Assembly: GCA_937903155.1 (NCBI GenBank)
Contig: CALCZU010000119.1
Span: 1-64,000, forward strand
Direction of reading: 5' to 3'
DNA length: 64,000 nt
Origin: an uncultured Bdellovibrionales bacterium
GTDB lineage: Bacteria; Bdellovibrionota; FAC87; UBA2466
The position numbers and the translations under genes are program-made. This document shows, piece by piece, positions 24,669 to 33,131 of this stretch (positions within the stretch are counted from its first letter, which is position 1; every line of letters begins with the position of its first letter). The notes beneath the pieces are model-generated. The model saw nothing but the letters and a program-made list of their open reading frames with translations, was not told the origin of the DNA and made no database searches.

Positions 24669-25179
24669 CGGTGATCGATGTCGAATGAGATTCGGTTTTT
24701 TCGTAACCCGTGGAGACTGTGAACTTGATTTTCGAAGGCATGAGGTCCGGATGAAGAGTCGTATGCAGCTTCATCGGAATTACAATATTTCGTGGCGCCG
24801 AATGTGCGGTACAACCTACCTGTGGACCTGGATGGTAAGGATCGTACTGTGTTGAAGTAGAGAGTGAAAGTATTTGCTCTCGCACTTTAGTTTCCGTATT
24901 GTACTTTAGTTCTGACTCTACTTGGATTGTCTCCACTTCAGCAGTACAAATATTTCCTTCCACATTCAAAGTAAGTTCCAAAATCGCTTCGATGAAACCC
25001 ATTTTTTCGGGTGTCGCAGGAACTTTAATCGCATTGACTAATTTCGCATCGGCAAACCGATTAATCGTAATGCCTTTTGTCCATCGATTCACGACATAAC
25101 CTTCTGGAATATTCTTCGCAAAAGCAGAAAGACTCGCCAGTAAAAACAACGCCGATAATTTAATTGATTTGTGTTTCAT
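24640..25179 (-). CDS. small exported protein of unknown function
   Basis: 179 residues with a clear signal peptide (LSALFLLASLSAFA) and GGAGG 4 nt before the ATG. The mature part is beta-strand rich (VVNRWTKGITINRFADAKLVNAIKVPA and a C-terminal KIKFTVSTGYEKTESHST) with two cysteines. I recognise no family. It converges on dxr and overlaps its last 29 nt, so the two messages are antisense to each other at their ends. Confidence 0.82.
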   Translation of the reverse strand: MKHKSIKLSALFLLASLSAFAKNIPEGYVVNRWTKGITINRFADAKLVNAIKVPATPEKMGFIEAILELTLNVEGNICTAEVETIQVESELKYNTETKVREQILSLSTSTQYDPYHPGPQVGCTAHSAPRNIVIPMKLHTTLHPDLMPSKIKFTVSTGYEKTESHSTSITVTENGYQID

Positions 25180-25317
25180 ATAACCTCCAAGCCCATAAAA
25201 ATAAATAACCCAGGGCCATTGCTACCTCACCTCCCCCCACCTGCAAAGCCCTTTTTCACAAAAAAAATTTCATCCCGTGTCATAGCGGCGCAACTTTTTC
25301 TAAAGTAGAATGACGGA

Positions 25318-26418
25318 ATGCAGGATGTTTCATTAACGACTTTGTTTTTTTTATTTTTGCGAATGGGTTCGATCGGATTTGGCGGACCGATCGCTTTGAT
25401 CTCTTTGATGGAACAAGAGTGCAGTGAGAAACGGAAGTGGATAAGTCTTCCCGATTTTAATGAACGCTATGTGTTTGCGAAGTTGATGCCGGGACCGATT
25501 GCTTCTCAGATGGCGATTTGGATGGGGTATCATGTTCGTGGGCGCATCGGAGGACTTGTGACGGGGGTCGCGTTCCTTCTTCCGGCATTCTGTCTCATTC
25601 TGATTTTAAGTGTTTTTTATCAAACTCTGACGTCATTCAAAAATGTAGAGCCTTTGATCCTCGGAATGGAAGCCGGGGCTTTAGTCATTATCTTTGAAAG
25701 TGTTCGCAGGATGTTTGTTCCCTATGTAAAAGAAGTCCAGTCTTGGACATTTGCAATTGTCGCAAGCAGCTTAATGCTTTTTATTCCTCGATGGGAACCC
25801 TTGATTATTTTAACGGGCGGGGCGCTCATCGTTTTTTATCGTCGGATCCAAAACAAGAAAGGACTTGCAAGTTTTGCGCTTCCGGCACTTGCTCCGGTAC
25901 TCGAACTTTTTTGGATTCATTTTAAAGCGGGTTTCACCGTTTTTGGCACGGGGCTCGCCGCGATTCCGGTATTGCAACATGAAGTCGTCGATATTCATCA
26001 ATGGATGAGCTCTAAGGAATTTTTGGATGGAATTGCGTTTGGTCAAATCACGCCCGGGCCCGTTACCATCACTTCTGTTTTTATCGGTTACAAAACAGCA
26101 GGATTATTAGGGGCAATTTCCGCCTGCATTGGAATGTACGGACCGGGAGCAATTTTAATCTTAGGGGTGATGCCGCTGATTTTTTATCGCCTTAAAGGAA
26201 AGCCGTTTCTCGCGGACTTTCAACAAGGAGCGATTCCGACGGTCATCGGCTGCATTTTTGGAGCAATGATTCTCCTGGCGCAAACGATTCTCACGCCCAA
26301 ACTTTTAATTTTAGTGGCTATCCTCACTGCCGTCTCATGGAAAGCAAAACTTCCGGGGTGGGCCACCATTCTCTTGGGAAGCCTTCTCAACTTCGGCGCC
26401 TCTTTTCTCGTTGCCTGA
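25318..26418 (+). CDS. chrA: ChrA-type chromate ion transporter
   Basis: 366 residues of two homologous halves with about ten membrane segments. Both halves start with the family pattern: FLRMGSIGFGGPIALI near residue 14 and FKAGFTVFGTGLAAIPVLQHEV in the second. They also share LMPGPIASQMAIWMGY and ITPGPVTITSVFIGY segments, the inverted-repeat signatures of ChrA. Related proteins export chromate by sulfate antiport, but many family members are uncharacterised, so the substrate is inferred. The ATG at 25318 has only a weak ribosome site. It stands alone between a divergent exported protein and a plus-strand exported protein. Confidence 0.9.
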   Translation: MQDVSLTTLFFLFLRMGSIGFGGPIALISLMEQECSEKRKWISLPDFNERYVFAKLMPGPIASQMAIWMGYHVRGRIGGLVTGVAFLLPAFCLILILSVFYQTLTSFKNVEPLILGMEAGALVIIFESVRRMFVPYVKEVQSWTFAIVASSLMLFIPRWEPLIILTGGALIVFYRRIQNKKGLASFALPALAPVLELFWIHFKAGFTVFGTGLAAIPVLQHEVVDIHQWMSSKEFLDGIAFGQITPGPVTITSVFIGYKTAGLLGAISACIGMYGPGAILILGVMPLIFYRLKGKPFLADFQQGAIPTVIGCIFGAMILLAQTILTPKLLILVAILTAVSWKAKLPGWATILLGSLLNFGASFLVA

Positions 26419-26488
26419 AAAAACGAGAACGGTATTCATGAATTTTGATCACTTTTGTTTCCCGGCGTGTGTCGTTACACCTAATCCA

Positions 26489-26506
26489 TGCGGAAATGAT
26501 TCCGCA
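26489..26506 (+). promoter_or_regulatory. inverted repeat TGCGGAA-ATGA-TTCCGCA
   Basis: A perfect 7-bp inverted repeat with a 4-nt spacer, ending 22 nt before the ATG of the following exported protein. It is well placed as an operator or as a 5'-UTR hairpin. No terminator T-run follows. Confidence 0.45.
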
Positions 26507-26528
26507 AAGTTTAGAAAAGGAAACTAAA

Positions 26529-27005
26529 ATGAAAAATTTACTTTTAGCCGCAGCGCTTATTTCGCAAATTGGGTTCTCCGAAATTCCATCGCAATTTACT
26601 TGCCGCGGAACTTACAACGCGAACCTAAGCACGACGAACGAATACCTGACACATGACAACGAACAGTTCGGTCTTTCTAAAGTGACGGTTCAAGTTTCGG
26701 CACCCAACCTAAACCTCTCGCACTCAGAGGAAAATGTAGCGAGCTATCGTACGGTTCGAGTGTTGGGAACGACAGGAGCTCAAATCAACGATCCCAACCA
26801 GTTGGGGTTTGTTGAAAACTTTAGTGTGGGCGCTTTGGGAGAGCGACAACAAACGATCCGCACGAATCCGCACAGCACGAAAATCAGCAACTACTTCATC
26901 CTCCACATGAACGCCCGTGGCATCGGATCGTTACAGCTGAATCTGACCTCCGGAGCACTCCGCACCTACGCCTACGACGTCCACTGCAACTTGACTAACC
27001 CATAA
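26529..27005 (+). CDS. small exported protein of unknown function
   Basis: 158 residues. The ATG at 26529 is chosen because AAGGAAA precedes it at about 8 nt and it opens a signal peptide (LLLAAALISQIGFS). The mature part is beta-rich (FTCRGTYNANLSTTNEYLTHD and LQLNLTSGALRTYAYDVHCN) with two cysteines, probably disulfide-linked. I recognise no family. An inverted repeat lies in its leader and a strong hairpin follows its stop. Confidence 0.82.
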   Translation: MKNLLLAAALISQIGFSEIPSQFTCRGTYNANLSTTNEYLTHDNEQFGLSKVTVQVSAPNLNLSHSEENVASYRTVRVLGTTGAQINDPNQLGFVENFSVGALGERQQTIRTNPHSTKISNYFILHMNARGIGSLQLNLTSGALRTYAYDVHCNLTNP

Positions 27006-27010
27006 AATGA

Positions 27011-27042
27011 TTGAACCCAGTGCTTTCAAACACTGGGTTCAA
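27011..27042. terminator. strong hairpin between convergent genes
   Basis: TTGAACCCAGTG and CACTGGGTTCAA form a perfect 12-bp stem with an 8-nt loop, just after the stop of the plus-strand exported protein and before the stop of the minus-strand GST gene. It is followed by a T-rich stretch and can end transcripts from both sides. Confidence 0.85.
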
Positions 27043-27063
27043 TTCCAACCTATTTTTCTTGCC

Positions 27064-27663
27064 TTATGGAGCGGCTTTTTCGGTCTGAATCGATTTCGCA
27101 ACCGACTCGCGCGCTTTGACTTTTTCGATAAAGCCCATCAGCTTCGGCCAAGCCGTTAGATCAATCCCGACATGCTTTGTCCAATTGAGCGTCACAAAAA
27201 GGTAAGCATCGGGTGCGGTGAAAGTCGAACCCATCAAATACTCGTTTTTTGCAAAATGGTTTGAAAGATAATCAAACTGTTTTCCGAGTTTTTGTTTTAC
27301 TAAGGCCTTGTGCTCTTCTGATGTCGTATGAAAAAGACTGCCAATGCCTTTGTGCATTTCCGTCGCAACATAATTAAGCCATTCGAGGCAACGATACTGC
27401 TCCATTCCTTTGCGCGGGATGAGTCCTTTTTCAGGTTTTTGGTCGGATAAGTATTGCAAAATCACGGCGGCTTCCGTCAAGATTTCACCGTTATCGAGTT
27501 GTAAAGTCGGGACAGCACCCTTCGGATTAACACTTAAGAAATTCCCGCCAGCGTATTGTTTTGTTTTGAGATCGACTTTCGCAACCTCATACTTCAAACC
27601 CAGTTCGTTTAAGACAATGTGCGGAGCCAGCGAACAGGCTCCCGGGCTAAAATAAAGTTTCAT
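27064..27663 (-). CDS. gstA: glutathione S-transferase (beta class)
   Basis: 199 residues. The thioredoxin-like N-terminal half starts KLYFSPGACSLAPHIVLNELG with Cys10, the beta-class hallmark, and has the cis-proline segment NPKGAVPTLQLDNGEILTEAAVILQYLSD that binds glutathione. The helical C-terminal half follows. It conjugates or reduces electrophiles with glutathione in the cytoplasm. It is convergent to the preceding exported gene across a shared terminator. The ATG has an AAGG-like site upstream. Confidence 0.93.
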   Translation of the reverse strand: MKLYFSPGACSLAPHIVLNELGLKYEVAKVDLKTKQYAGGNFLSVNPKGAVPTLQLDNGEILTEAAVILQYLSDQKPEKGLIPRKGMEQYRCLEWLNYVATEMHKGIGSLFHTTSEEHKALVKQKLGKQFDYLSNHFAKNEYLMGSTFTAPDAYLFVTLNWTKHVGIDLTAWPKLMGFIEKVKARESVAKSIQTEKAAP

Positions 27664-27873
27664 AAAAAACCACCTTTCATGCCGACTATTTCATTCTGGA
27701 ACCCGTGAAAAGGCAAGGACGGCAAAAAACTTCGCACGACGTTAAAATAACGCGCTTTTTTCTTAAAAAACCTTAAAAACAGAAAAAAAATTAACATTTT
27801 GCATTAAACCTGCCCAGTGTCGCTTTAATCTTTCGTCGCTTGCGAGTATGATAGCTGAGCTTGGAGGCAACCT

Positions 27874-29535
27874 GTGCTTACTTCATTTATTGGCGTTATT
27901 ATCCTTTTAGGCGGACTGATCTTCTTCCACGAATTGGGTCATTATTCTGTCGCAAAGTTCTTCAACATTAAGGTCGAAGTTTTTTCCTTAGGTTTCGGCA
28001 AAAAAATCTTCAGAAAGCAATGGGGAGAAACTGAATACACCCTTTCGATTATTCCTTTCGGCGGTTACGTCAAAATGATGGGTGATGATCCTTTCAAGGG
28101 AGTTCCCGCCGCCGAAGTGGAGCGTTCTTTTTCAACTCAAAAACTTTATAAAAGGTTCTTAGTCGTTGCCGCGGGCCCCTTAGCGAATTTACTTTTAGCC
28201 TATGTTCTTTTTTCGGTGATTTTTTGGAATGGTCAACCGACTCTTTCCTCTAAAATTGGTTCCGTCTCGGTTGCAAGCCCTGCATGGGAAGCCGGAATTC
28301 GCCCAAAAGATCGCGTGGTCGAAGCCTTAGGAAAAAAAATCACGACCTGGAATGAGTTAGAAGACACTTTAAAAACTCAAACCGTCGGAGAAAAAGCAGA
28401 CATTAAAATCCAACGTGAGGGGTCGGTCTTAAATCTTCCCGTGATGCTCTCCAAAGTGCGAATTCGAGATTCTTTTGGAGAAGAAAAAGAAGTCACAGGC
28501 ATCAAAGGCATTGCTCAATATCCTTTGGCATCGGTCGTCGGGATTTCAAGTACGAAGTCTCTCGCTTTTCAATCAGGCCTTCGTGCTTCCGATCAAATTA
28601 CTAAAATCGAAAATCGCGCCGTTCAAACGTATGAAGACCTCAATGAAGCGCTTCAAGCTTCGTGGGAAGACGGAAAAACGATTTCTGTTACTCACAAGCG
28701 CAAAGATGATAAAGGAAAAGACCTTCCCGAAAACACAATTTCGATTAAGCTCCCAAAACTTGGCAAACAGCTAACGCCTTTTGGTGCTGCCGAAGCTTTA
28801 GGAATCTATCCTTCCGAAGTCTTTGTCAGACAGGTCACCGCCGACAGCCCAGCCAGCAAGGCAGGATTGAAAGCAGGCGACCGAATCGCAAAAGTCGGAA
28901 CCACTTCTGTCTATAATTTTGAAGCGATTGTAGACCAGGTTCAAGAAAATGGATCCAAAGGTGAGACCATTGTGCTCACACTCGAAAGAGACGGCCAACT
29001 CGTGAGTTTAACGATGACGCCCGTTCATACAACGCTCGAAGATCCCATCACTCACCAACCCTATAAAAAATACTTGGTCGGATTTGCGCCGAATACGTTT
29101 TCAACCGAAGCGGAAACAACGAAAGTTCAAGTCCGTGAAGCGGGGGCTCTGATTTCGAAAGCCTTCACTGAGACAAACGATCTTGCTTACAAAATGCTAC
29201 TAAGCCTTGTGAAACTTGCGACGGGACAAATCTCGGTGAAAAACTTAGGCGGACCTGTGCTCATTGCTTCTGTCGCCGGTAAAAGCTTGGACGCGGGATT
29301 GATTCCCTTTTTACAAGTGATGGCGTTGATCTCAATTAATCTCTTTTTGCTGAATCTTTTTCCGATTCCGGTCTTGGACGGTGGACATCTTTTGTTTTTC
29401 ACGATCGAAGCTTTAAAAGGAAAACCCGTTTCAATTCGTACAATGGAGATTGCCAACCAGGTAGGGATGGCTGTTATACTGATGCTAGTGGGGCTTACGT
29501 TGTTTAACGATATAACCCGGATAATCTTACATTGA
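27874..29535 (+). CDS. rseP: RseP-type site-2 protease with three PDZ-like domains
   Basis: 553 residues, about 100 longer than E. coli RseP. The zinc site H19-E-L-G-H23 lies in the first membrane segment and the third ligand is D502 in the LDGGH motif near the C-terminus. The family cleaves anti-sigma factors and remnant signal peptides within the membrane. Between these are three PDZ-like domains: about 130-205 (ASPAWEAGIRPKDRVVEALG), 230-310 (SLAFQSGLRASDQITKIENR) and 330-390 (SPASKAGLKAGDRIAKVGTT). The usual count is two. The GTG start has GGAGG 6 nt upstream. The stop overlaps the phoH start (TTGA). Confidence 0.95.
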   Translation: MLTSFIGVIILLGGLIFFHELGHYSVAKFFNIKVEVFSLGFGKKIFRKQWGETEYTLSIIPFGGYVKMMGDDPFKGVPAAEVERSFSTQKLYKRFLVVAAGPLANLLLAYVLFSVIFWNGQPTLSSKIGSVSVASPAWEAGIRPKDRVVEALGKKITTWNELEDTLKTQTVGEKADIKIQREGSVLNLPVMLSKVRIRDSFGEEKEVTGIKGIAQYPLASVVGISSTKSLAFQSGLRASDQITKIENRAVQTYEDLNEALQASWEDGKTISVTHKRKDDKGKDLPENTISIKLPKLGKQLTPFGAAEALGIYPSEVFVRQVTADSPASKAGLKAGDRIAKVGTTSVYNFEAIVDQVQENGSKGETIVLTLERDGQLVSLTMTPVHTTLEDPITHQPYKKYLVGFAPNTFSTEAETTKVQVREAGALISKAFTETNDLAYKMLLSLVKLATGQISVKNLGGPVLIASVAGKSLDAGLIPFLQVMALISINLFLLNLFPIPVLDGGHLLFFTIEALKGKPVSIRTMEIANQVGMAVILMLVGLTLFNDITRIILH

Positions 29536-30860
29536 AAAAAATATTCGTCTTAGATACCAGCGTCATTCTGTACGATCCTCAATGCATTTTTAAATTCGAT
29601 GAAAATGTCATTGTCATCCCGATTACGGTTTTGGAAGAGATGGACCGGTTTAAGAAAGATCTCACTGAAATCGGACGAAACGCGCGTCAGTTTGCGAGAT
29701 ATCTCGATCAGTTCCGCAAAAAAGGACCTCTTGCAACGGGTGTTTCGATTAATAAAAATGGAACTCTAATTATCGATTTATTTAGAGACACCGAGAAGTA
29801 TCTTCCAAAAGAACTTCCTCACGACAAAAACGATCACAAGATTCTTTCAGTCGCAATCCGCTTTAAACACGACAAGCCCAATCAGCCGGTGGTCTTCGTC
29901 ACCAAAGACGTCAACTTAAGAGTCAAAGCCGATGCGATGGGCGTGACTTCAGTGGATTACGAACCTTCACGCGTCACGATTGAAGAGCTTTACAGCGGTT
30001 TAATGACATTCGACGTCCCAGGAGATGTCGTCGATACGTTTCTCATCGAAAAAAGATATCCCATCCAAGACAAAGGTTTGTTTCCGAATACCTACGTTAT
30101 CTTAAGAGATCAAAAACAACCCGATCACGAAGCGTATGGAAGATATTCTGCAGATGAAAAAGCGATTTTGCCTTTAAAAGTTCCACCCGAAGGCGTTTGG
30201 GGAATTAAGCCCCGTAACTCCGAGCAGGCCTTTGTTCTCGATGCGCTTCTGGATGACACACAATCACTTGTGAGTCTTGTCGGAAAAGCGGGAACTGGGA
30301 AAACGCTTCTCGCCCTGGCTTGCGGACTGCAACGCACAATTGACGACGGTAAGTACCAAAAACTTCTCGTCTCGCGCCCCATCTTTCCTTTAGGAAAAGA
30401 TATTGGATTTTTACCAGGCGAAGTCGAAGAAAAATTAAATCCATGGATGCAACCCATTTTCGATAATATCGATTACATCGTTTCATTCACCGCCGGTGAA
30501 AAACCTCAAAAAAGACCGAATCGCCGGGCCTGGCAAGAACTGATCAACCAAGGCATGCTGCAGATTGAACCTCTGACTTACATCCGCGGAAGAAGTCTCG
30601 CGTACCAGTATTTAATCGTCGATGAATCTCAAAATTTAACTCCGCACGAAATCAAAACGATTATCACGCGTGCGGGCGAAGGGACGAAAGTTGTTTTAAC
30701 GGGAGATTGTTACCAGATCGATAATCCATACATCGATTCCTCCAATAACGGCTTAACGTACGTCGTTGAAAGATTTAAAAACGAACGCATTTCGTCGCAT
30801 ATTACGCTGACTCGCGGCGAGCGTTCTCAGCTGGCAGAAGTCGCCACAAACCTCTTGTAA
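29532..30860 (+). CDS. PhoH-family ATPase with N-terminal PIN domain (PhoH2 type)
   Basis: 442 residues. The N-terminal 130 residues are a PIN-type RNase domain (FVLDTSVILYDPQCIF and DRFKKDLTEIGRNARQ). The C-terminal half is a PhoH P-loop ATPase with Walker A GKAGTGKT at about 251-258 and the LIVDESQNLTPHEIKTIITRAG motif. PhoH2 proteins unwind and cleave RNA in other bacteria. The TTG start overlaps the rseP stop (TTGA), so the two genes are coupled. The function here is known only by family. Confidence 0.94.
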   Translation: MKKIFVLDTSVILYDPQCIFKFDENVIVIPITVLEEMDRFKKDLTEIGRNARQFARYLDQFRKKGPLATGVSINKNGTLIIDLFRDTEKYLPKELPHDKNDHKILSVAIRFKHDKPNQPVVFVTKDVNLRVKADAMGVTSVDYEPSRVTIEELYSGLMTFDVPGDVVDTFLIEKRYPIQDKGLFPNTYVILRDQKQPDHEAYGRYSADEKAILPLKVPPEGVWGIKPRNSEQAFVLDALLDDTQSLVSLVGKAGTGKTLLALACGLQRTIDDGKYQKLLVSRPIFPLGKDIGFLPGEVEEKLNPWMQPIFDNIDYIVSFTAGEKPQKRPNRRAWQELINQGMLQIEPLTYIRGRSLAYQYLIVDESQNLTPHEIKTIITRAGEGTKVVLTGDCYQIDNPYIDSSNNGLTYVVERFKNERISSHITLTRGERSQLAEVATNLL

Positions 30861-30892
30861 GCAAGAGCTTTGCAGTGATTTACTAGGCCCGT

Positions 30893-31801
30893 ATGCACTT
30901 CGGAAGAGTTGAAAACCTCGAAGGGATTTCGTTCGATTTTCCGAATGACTCCCCAAGAACCGAAAAATTTTTAGCACTCCCGCGTGAAGCCAAAACACAG
31001 ACGTTCATTGGCTGCCCAATCTGGTCCTCCAGAAAGTGGGTCGGTAAACTCTACCCTCCCGGAACCAAAACCGCCGACTATTTAAGCAGCTACTCCGAAG
31101 TTTTTTCGACGGTCGAAGTCAACAGCACCTTCTACCACCTTCTCGACCGAAGTCGGATAGCCCAGTGGAAAGAACAGACGACGCCCTCATTTCGTTTCTG
31201 CCCCAAAGTCTTCCGCGGAATCACAGAAGATCTCTCTTCCTACCAACTGCGCCCACTCATCTTAAAATTCTGCGATTCTATCTCCGGATTCGAAGACAGA
31301 CTCGGCCTCGTCTTCGCGCAATTTGCAGAAACATTTAGCCCCCATCAAATGCCGCTCTTAAAAAAGTTTTTAGACGTCTGGCCCACTGAAATCCCCCTCG
31401 CCATTGAACTGAGACACCCCCAATGGTTTCAGAATCACGCGCTTCTCGACGAGATCGTAAATCTCTTTTACCGACATCGCGTCGCAACCGTCATTACCGA
31501 CACCGCCGGCCGACAAGACGCCCTCCACTTTTCACTCACTCAACCAAAAGTCCTCATCCGTTTTCAAGGAAACGAGGGCCATCCCTCTGAAGACAAACGC
31601 CTCTCGGCCTGGTCCAATCGCATTCAAAAATGGACCCAAAGTTCACTTGAAGAAATCTATTTCTTCACCCACCAACCCGAAGACGAAAACATCCCCGACA
31701 CCGCTTTCAAAGCCATCGAAGCCATCCTTGGGGAAGACAAAACCCTACCACTCAAACCTAAATTCGTTCCACCCCAAAACACCCAGCTTGAATTGATTTA
31801 A
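30893..31801 (+). CDS. DUF72 family protein
   Basis: 302 residues. The DUF72/COG1801 TIM-barrel-like fold is recognisable by FIGCPIWSSRKWVGKLYPPG, FSTVEVNSTFYHLL, AIELRHPQWF and IRFQGNEG. The first 35 residues (MHFGRVENLEGISFDFPND) precede the family domain. Biochemical function in the family is not established. It ends 4 nt into the oppositely oriented gene. Confidence 0.92.
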   Translation: MHFGRVENLEGISFDFPNDSPRTEKFLALPREAKTQTFIGCPIWSSRKWVGKLYPPGTKTADYLSSYSEVFSTVEVNSTFYHLLDRSRIAQWKEQTTPSFRFCPKVFRGITEDLSSYQLRPLILKFCDSISGFEDRLGLVFAQFAETFSPHQMPLLKKFLDVWPTEIPLAIELRHPQWFQNHALLDEIVNLFYRHRVATVITDTAGRQDALHFSLTQPKVLIRFQGNEGHPSEDKRLSAWSNRIQKWTQSSLEEIYFFTHQPEDENIPDTAFKAIEAILGEDKTLPLKPKFVPPQNTQLELI

Positions 31802-32796
31802 TCTCCGTCGGGCTTAAACCCTTTCACGATCCCTTTAATTTTGATCCAGCAGGCAACCTTATTGGAGAAAAAACGATTCGCGATGAGATTTCTCCCAATC
31901 TTCTTCTGGATGGCTTCATCGATTTCAGGATACCTCTCGGAAAGCGTCCGAAGATGTCCTTCAATGACCGGGAAAAGACTTTGACTTGCGGAAGTCGTCT
32001 TTCGAGAAGCCAATAAAAACCTTCGGTAAAGTTCTTCTAAAACTTCAGAGGGCTCCCCCCGTTTCACAAAATACAGAAACTCCGCAGAATTCATCTCCCC
32101 ATTCCGCGGAAAAAACTTTTCCCCCCACCGCTCAGGAAATTTATAGAACCGCCGAACGAAACTCTTCCCCGCCTTAAACTCCTCCAACTTCGAGGGACTC
32201 AACTCAAACTTCTTCGCCACCTCATCCACATAAAAATCCAAAAGCTCCATCTGGATCTCTTTCATCTTCAAAAGCGCCTCCTCCGGCGTCTGAATAAATT
32301 TCGTCACAAGCATGTGAATCCCATCCCGCAACCCAGCTTCGAGCCCAATCTCCAAAACCTCCCCCTTCGCCGCCGCCAAAGGAAAAGGCGCCGCATGCAG
32401 ATTCCCAAACTTCTTCTCAATCGCAATTCGAACCCTATCAAAACTCGGAACCCGCCCCCCCGCTCTTAAATACTCCAAAAGCTGGTCAGCCGTCGGTTTA
32501 TGCAAAAGAAAAAGCTGCGAATACTCCGCCAAAATCTTCGTCATCGCCTGATGCTCCTCAGTCTCAGCGACTCGAGGATAAACCGTCACCTTCCCCGGCG
32601 GCCCACTCTTCCGAGTCCCCTCAATAATTCCTTCCGTATGCAATTCCTGCATCCTCCTCGCCATCCGAGTCAAATTCGCCACCAAATCCGGATGCGTACT
32701 ATAAATCTGATACTCTTTGCGCAACTTCTCCACCAACTGGTTCAAATCCGCCGCATACCCAACAAGGGTCATTAGAATAATGAGAATGAAGTGCAT
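31798..32796 (-). CDS. exported protein of unknown function
   Basis: 332 residues from the ATG at 32796, which opens a short signal peptide (FILIILMTLVGYA). A frame running further upstream only crosses repeats and is not coding. The mature part is helical and lacks cysteines (ADLNQLVEKLRKEYQIYSTHP, then DEVAKKFELSPSKLEEF). I recognise no family. There is no ribosome site: TATAAT on this strand sits 7 nt before the ATG, so the mRNA may be leaderless. It is convergent with the DUF72 gene (4-nt overlap). Confidence 0.82.
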   Translation of the reverse strand: MHFILIILMTLVGYAADLNQLVEKLRKEYQIYSTHPDLVANLTRMARRMQELHTEGIIEGTRKSGPPGKVTVYPRVAETEEHQAMTKILAEYSQLFLLHKPTADQLLEYLRAGGRVPSFDRVRIAIEKKFGNLHAAPFPLAAAKGEVLEIGLEAGLRDGIHMLVTKFIQTPEEALLKMKEIQMELLDFYVDEVAKKFELSPSKLEEFKAGKSFVRRFYKFPERWGEKFFPRNGEMNSAEFLYFVKRGEPSEVLEELYRRFLLASRKTTSASQSLFPVIEGHLRTLSERYPEIDEAIQKKIGRNLIANRFFSNKVACWIKIKGIVKGFKPDGD

Positions 32797-32803
32797 GAGT
32801 CCA

Positions 32804-32809
32804 ATTATA
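32804..32809 (-). promoter_or_regulatory. TATAAT -10 box abutting the start of the 31798-32796 gene
   Basis: The minus strand reads TATAAT, 7 nt, ATG. Transcription would start near the ATG. The -35 region is weak. Confidence 0.5.
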
Positions 32810-32833
32810 CAAAGAAGAGCGCCCTTTTGCCTC

Positions 32834-32867
32834 GAGATTGCTTCGTCGCTTCGCTCCTCGCAACGAC
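32834..32867 (-). repeat. 34-nt REP-like element (copy 1)
   Basis: On the minus strand the element has GTCGTTGCGAGG at one end and GCAATCTC at the other, around a core of GAGCGAAGCGACGAAGC. The copy at 38794-38827 matches it at all but about three positions. It is intergenic and can form a small stem. Confidence 0.8.
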
Positions 32868-32927
32868 AGCTTTCTAGTCTCTCTCCTCGCGCACGAGATA
32901 AACTGACCTTATGCCTCCACAGGATGA

Positions 32928-33061
32928 AGGTCGGGTATGGGGGAGTGGGCAGATGAAACCTCAAGTTGTTTCGCAGGCCCTCAGGCGATTTCGGAGACCC
33001 GGCAAGCCCCTTGCCGAGAAGGGTACTTGAGGTTTCATCTGCCCACTCCCCCATACCCGAC
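32928..33061. repeat. perfect 38-bp inverted repeat around a 58-nt loop
   Basis: Arms at 32928-32965 and 33024-33061 are perfect reverse complements over 38 bp. Each arm is purine- or pyrimidine-skewed (GGTCGGGTATGGGGGAGTGG at the left end). The loop contains a smaller stem, CGGCAAG-CCC-CTTGCCG (33000-33016). It lies between the exported gene and the promoter of the RHH gene. No transposase or flanking target duplication is seen. It could be a cruciform or double-stranded RNA former, or a MITE-like remnant. Confidence 0.9.
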
Positions 33062-33084
33062 CGTCGTTCAAGCAACCTCCGTAA

Positions 33085-33112
33085 ATTGACATATGTGTAT
33101 GGTCATGTATCG
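33085..33112 (+). promoter_or_regulatory. sigma-70 promoter of the RHH gene
   Basis: A perfect TTGACA (33085-33090), 16 nt and TATCGT (33107-33112). A start near 33119 leaves about 13 nt to the ATG at 33132, with GGGAG inside. This supports 33132 as the start, not the earlier in-frame codon at 33093. Confidence 0.7.
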
Positions 33113-33131
33113 TAACTTGATAGGGAGAGTT

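Noticed and set aside
32797..33075. Extension of the exported-protein frame upstream to 33075
   Set aside because: It runs through the REP-like element and the 38-bp inverted repeat with no signal; the ATG at 32796 begins a clear signal peptide.
33093..33131. In-frame earlier start of the RHH protein at 33093
   Set aside because: It lies within the promoter spacer between TTGACA and TATCGT, so it would not be transcribed.
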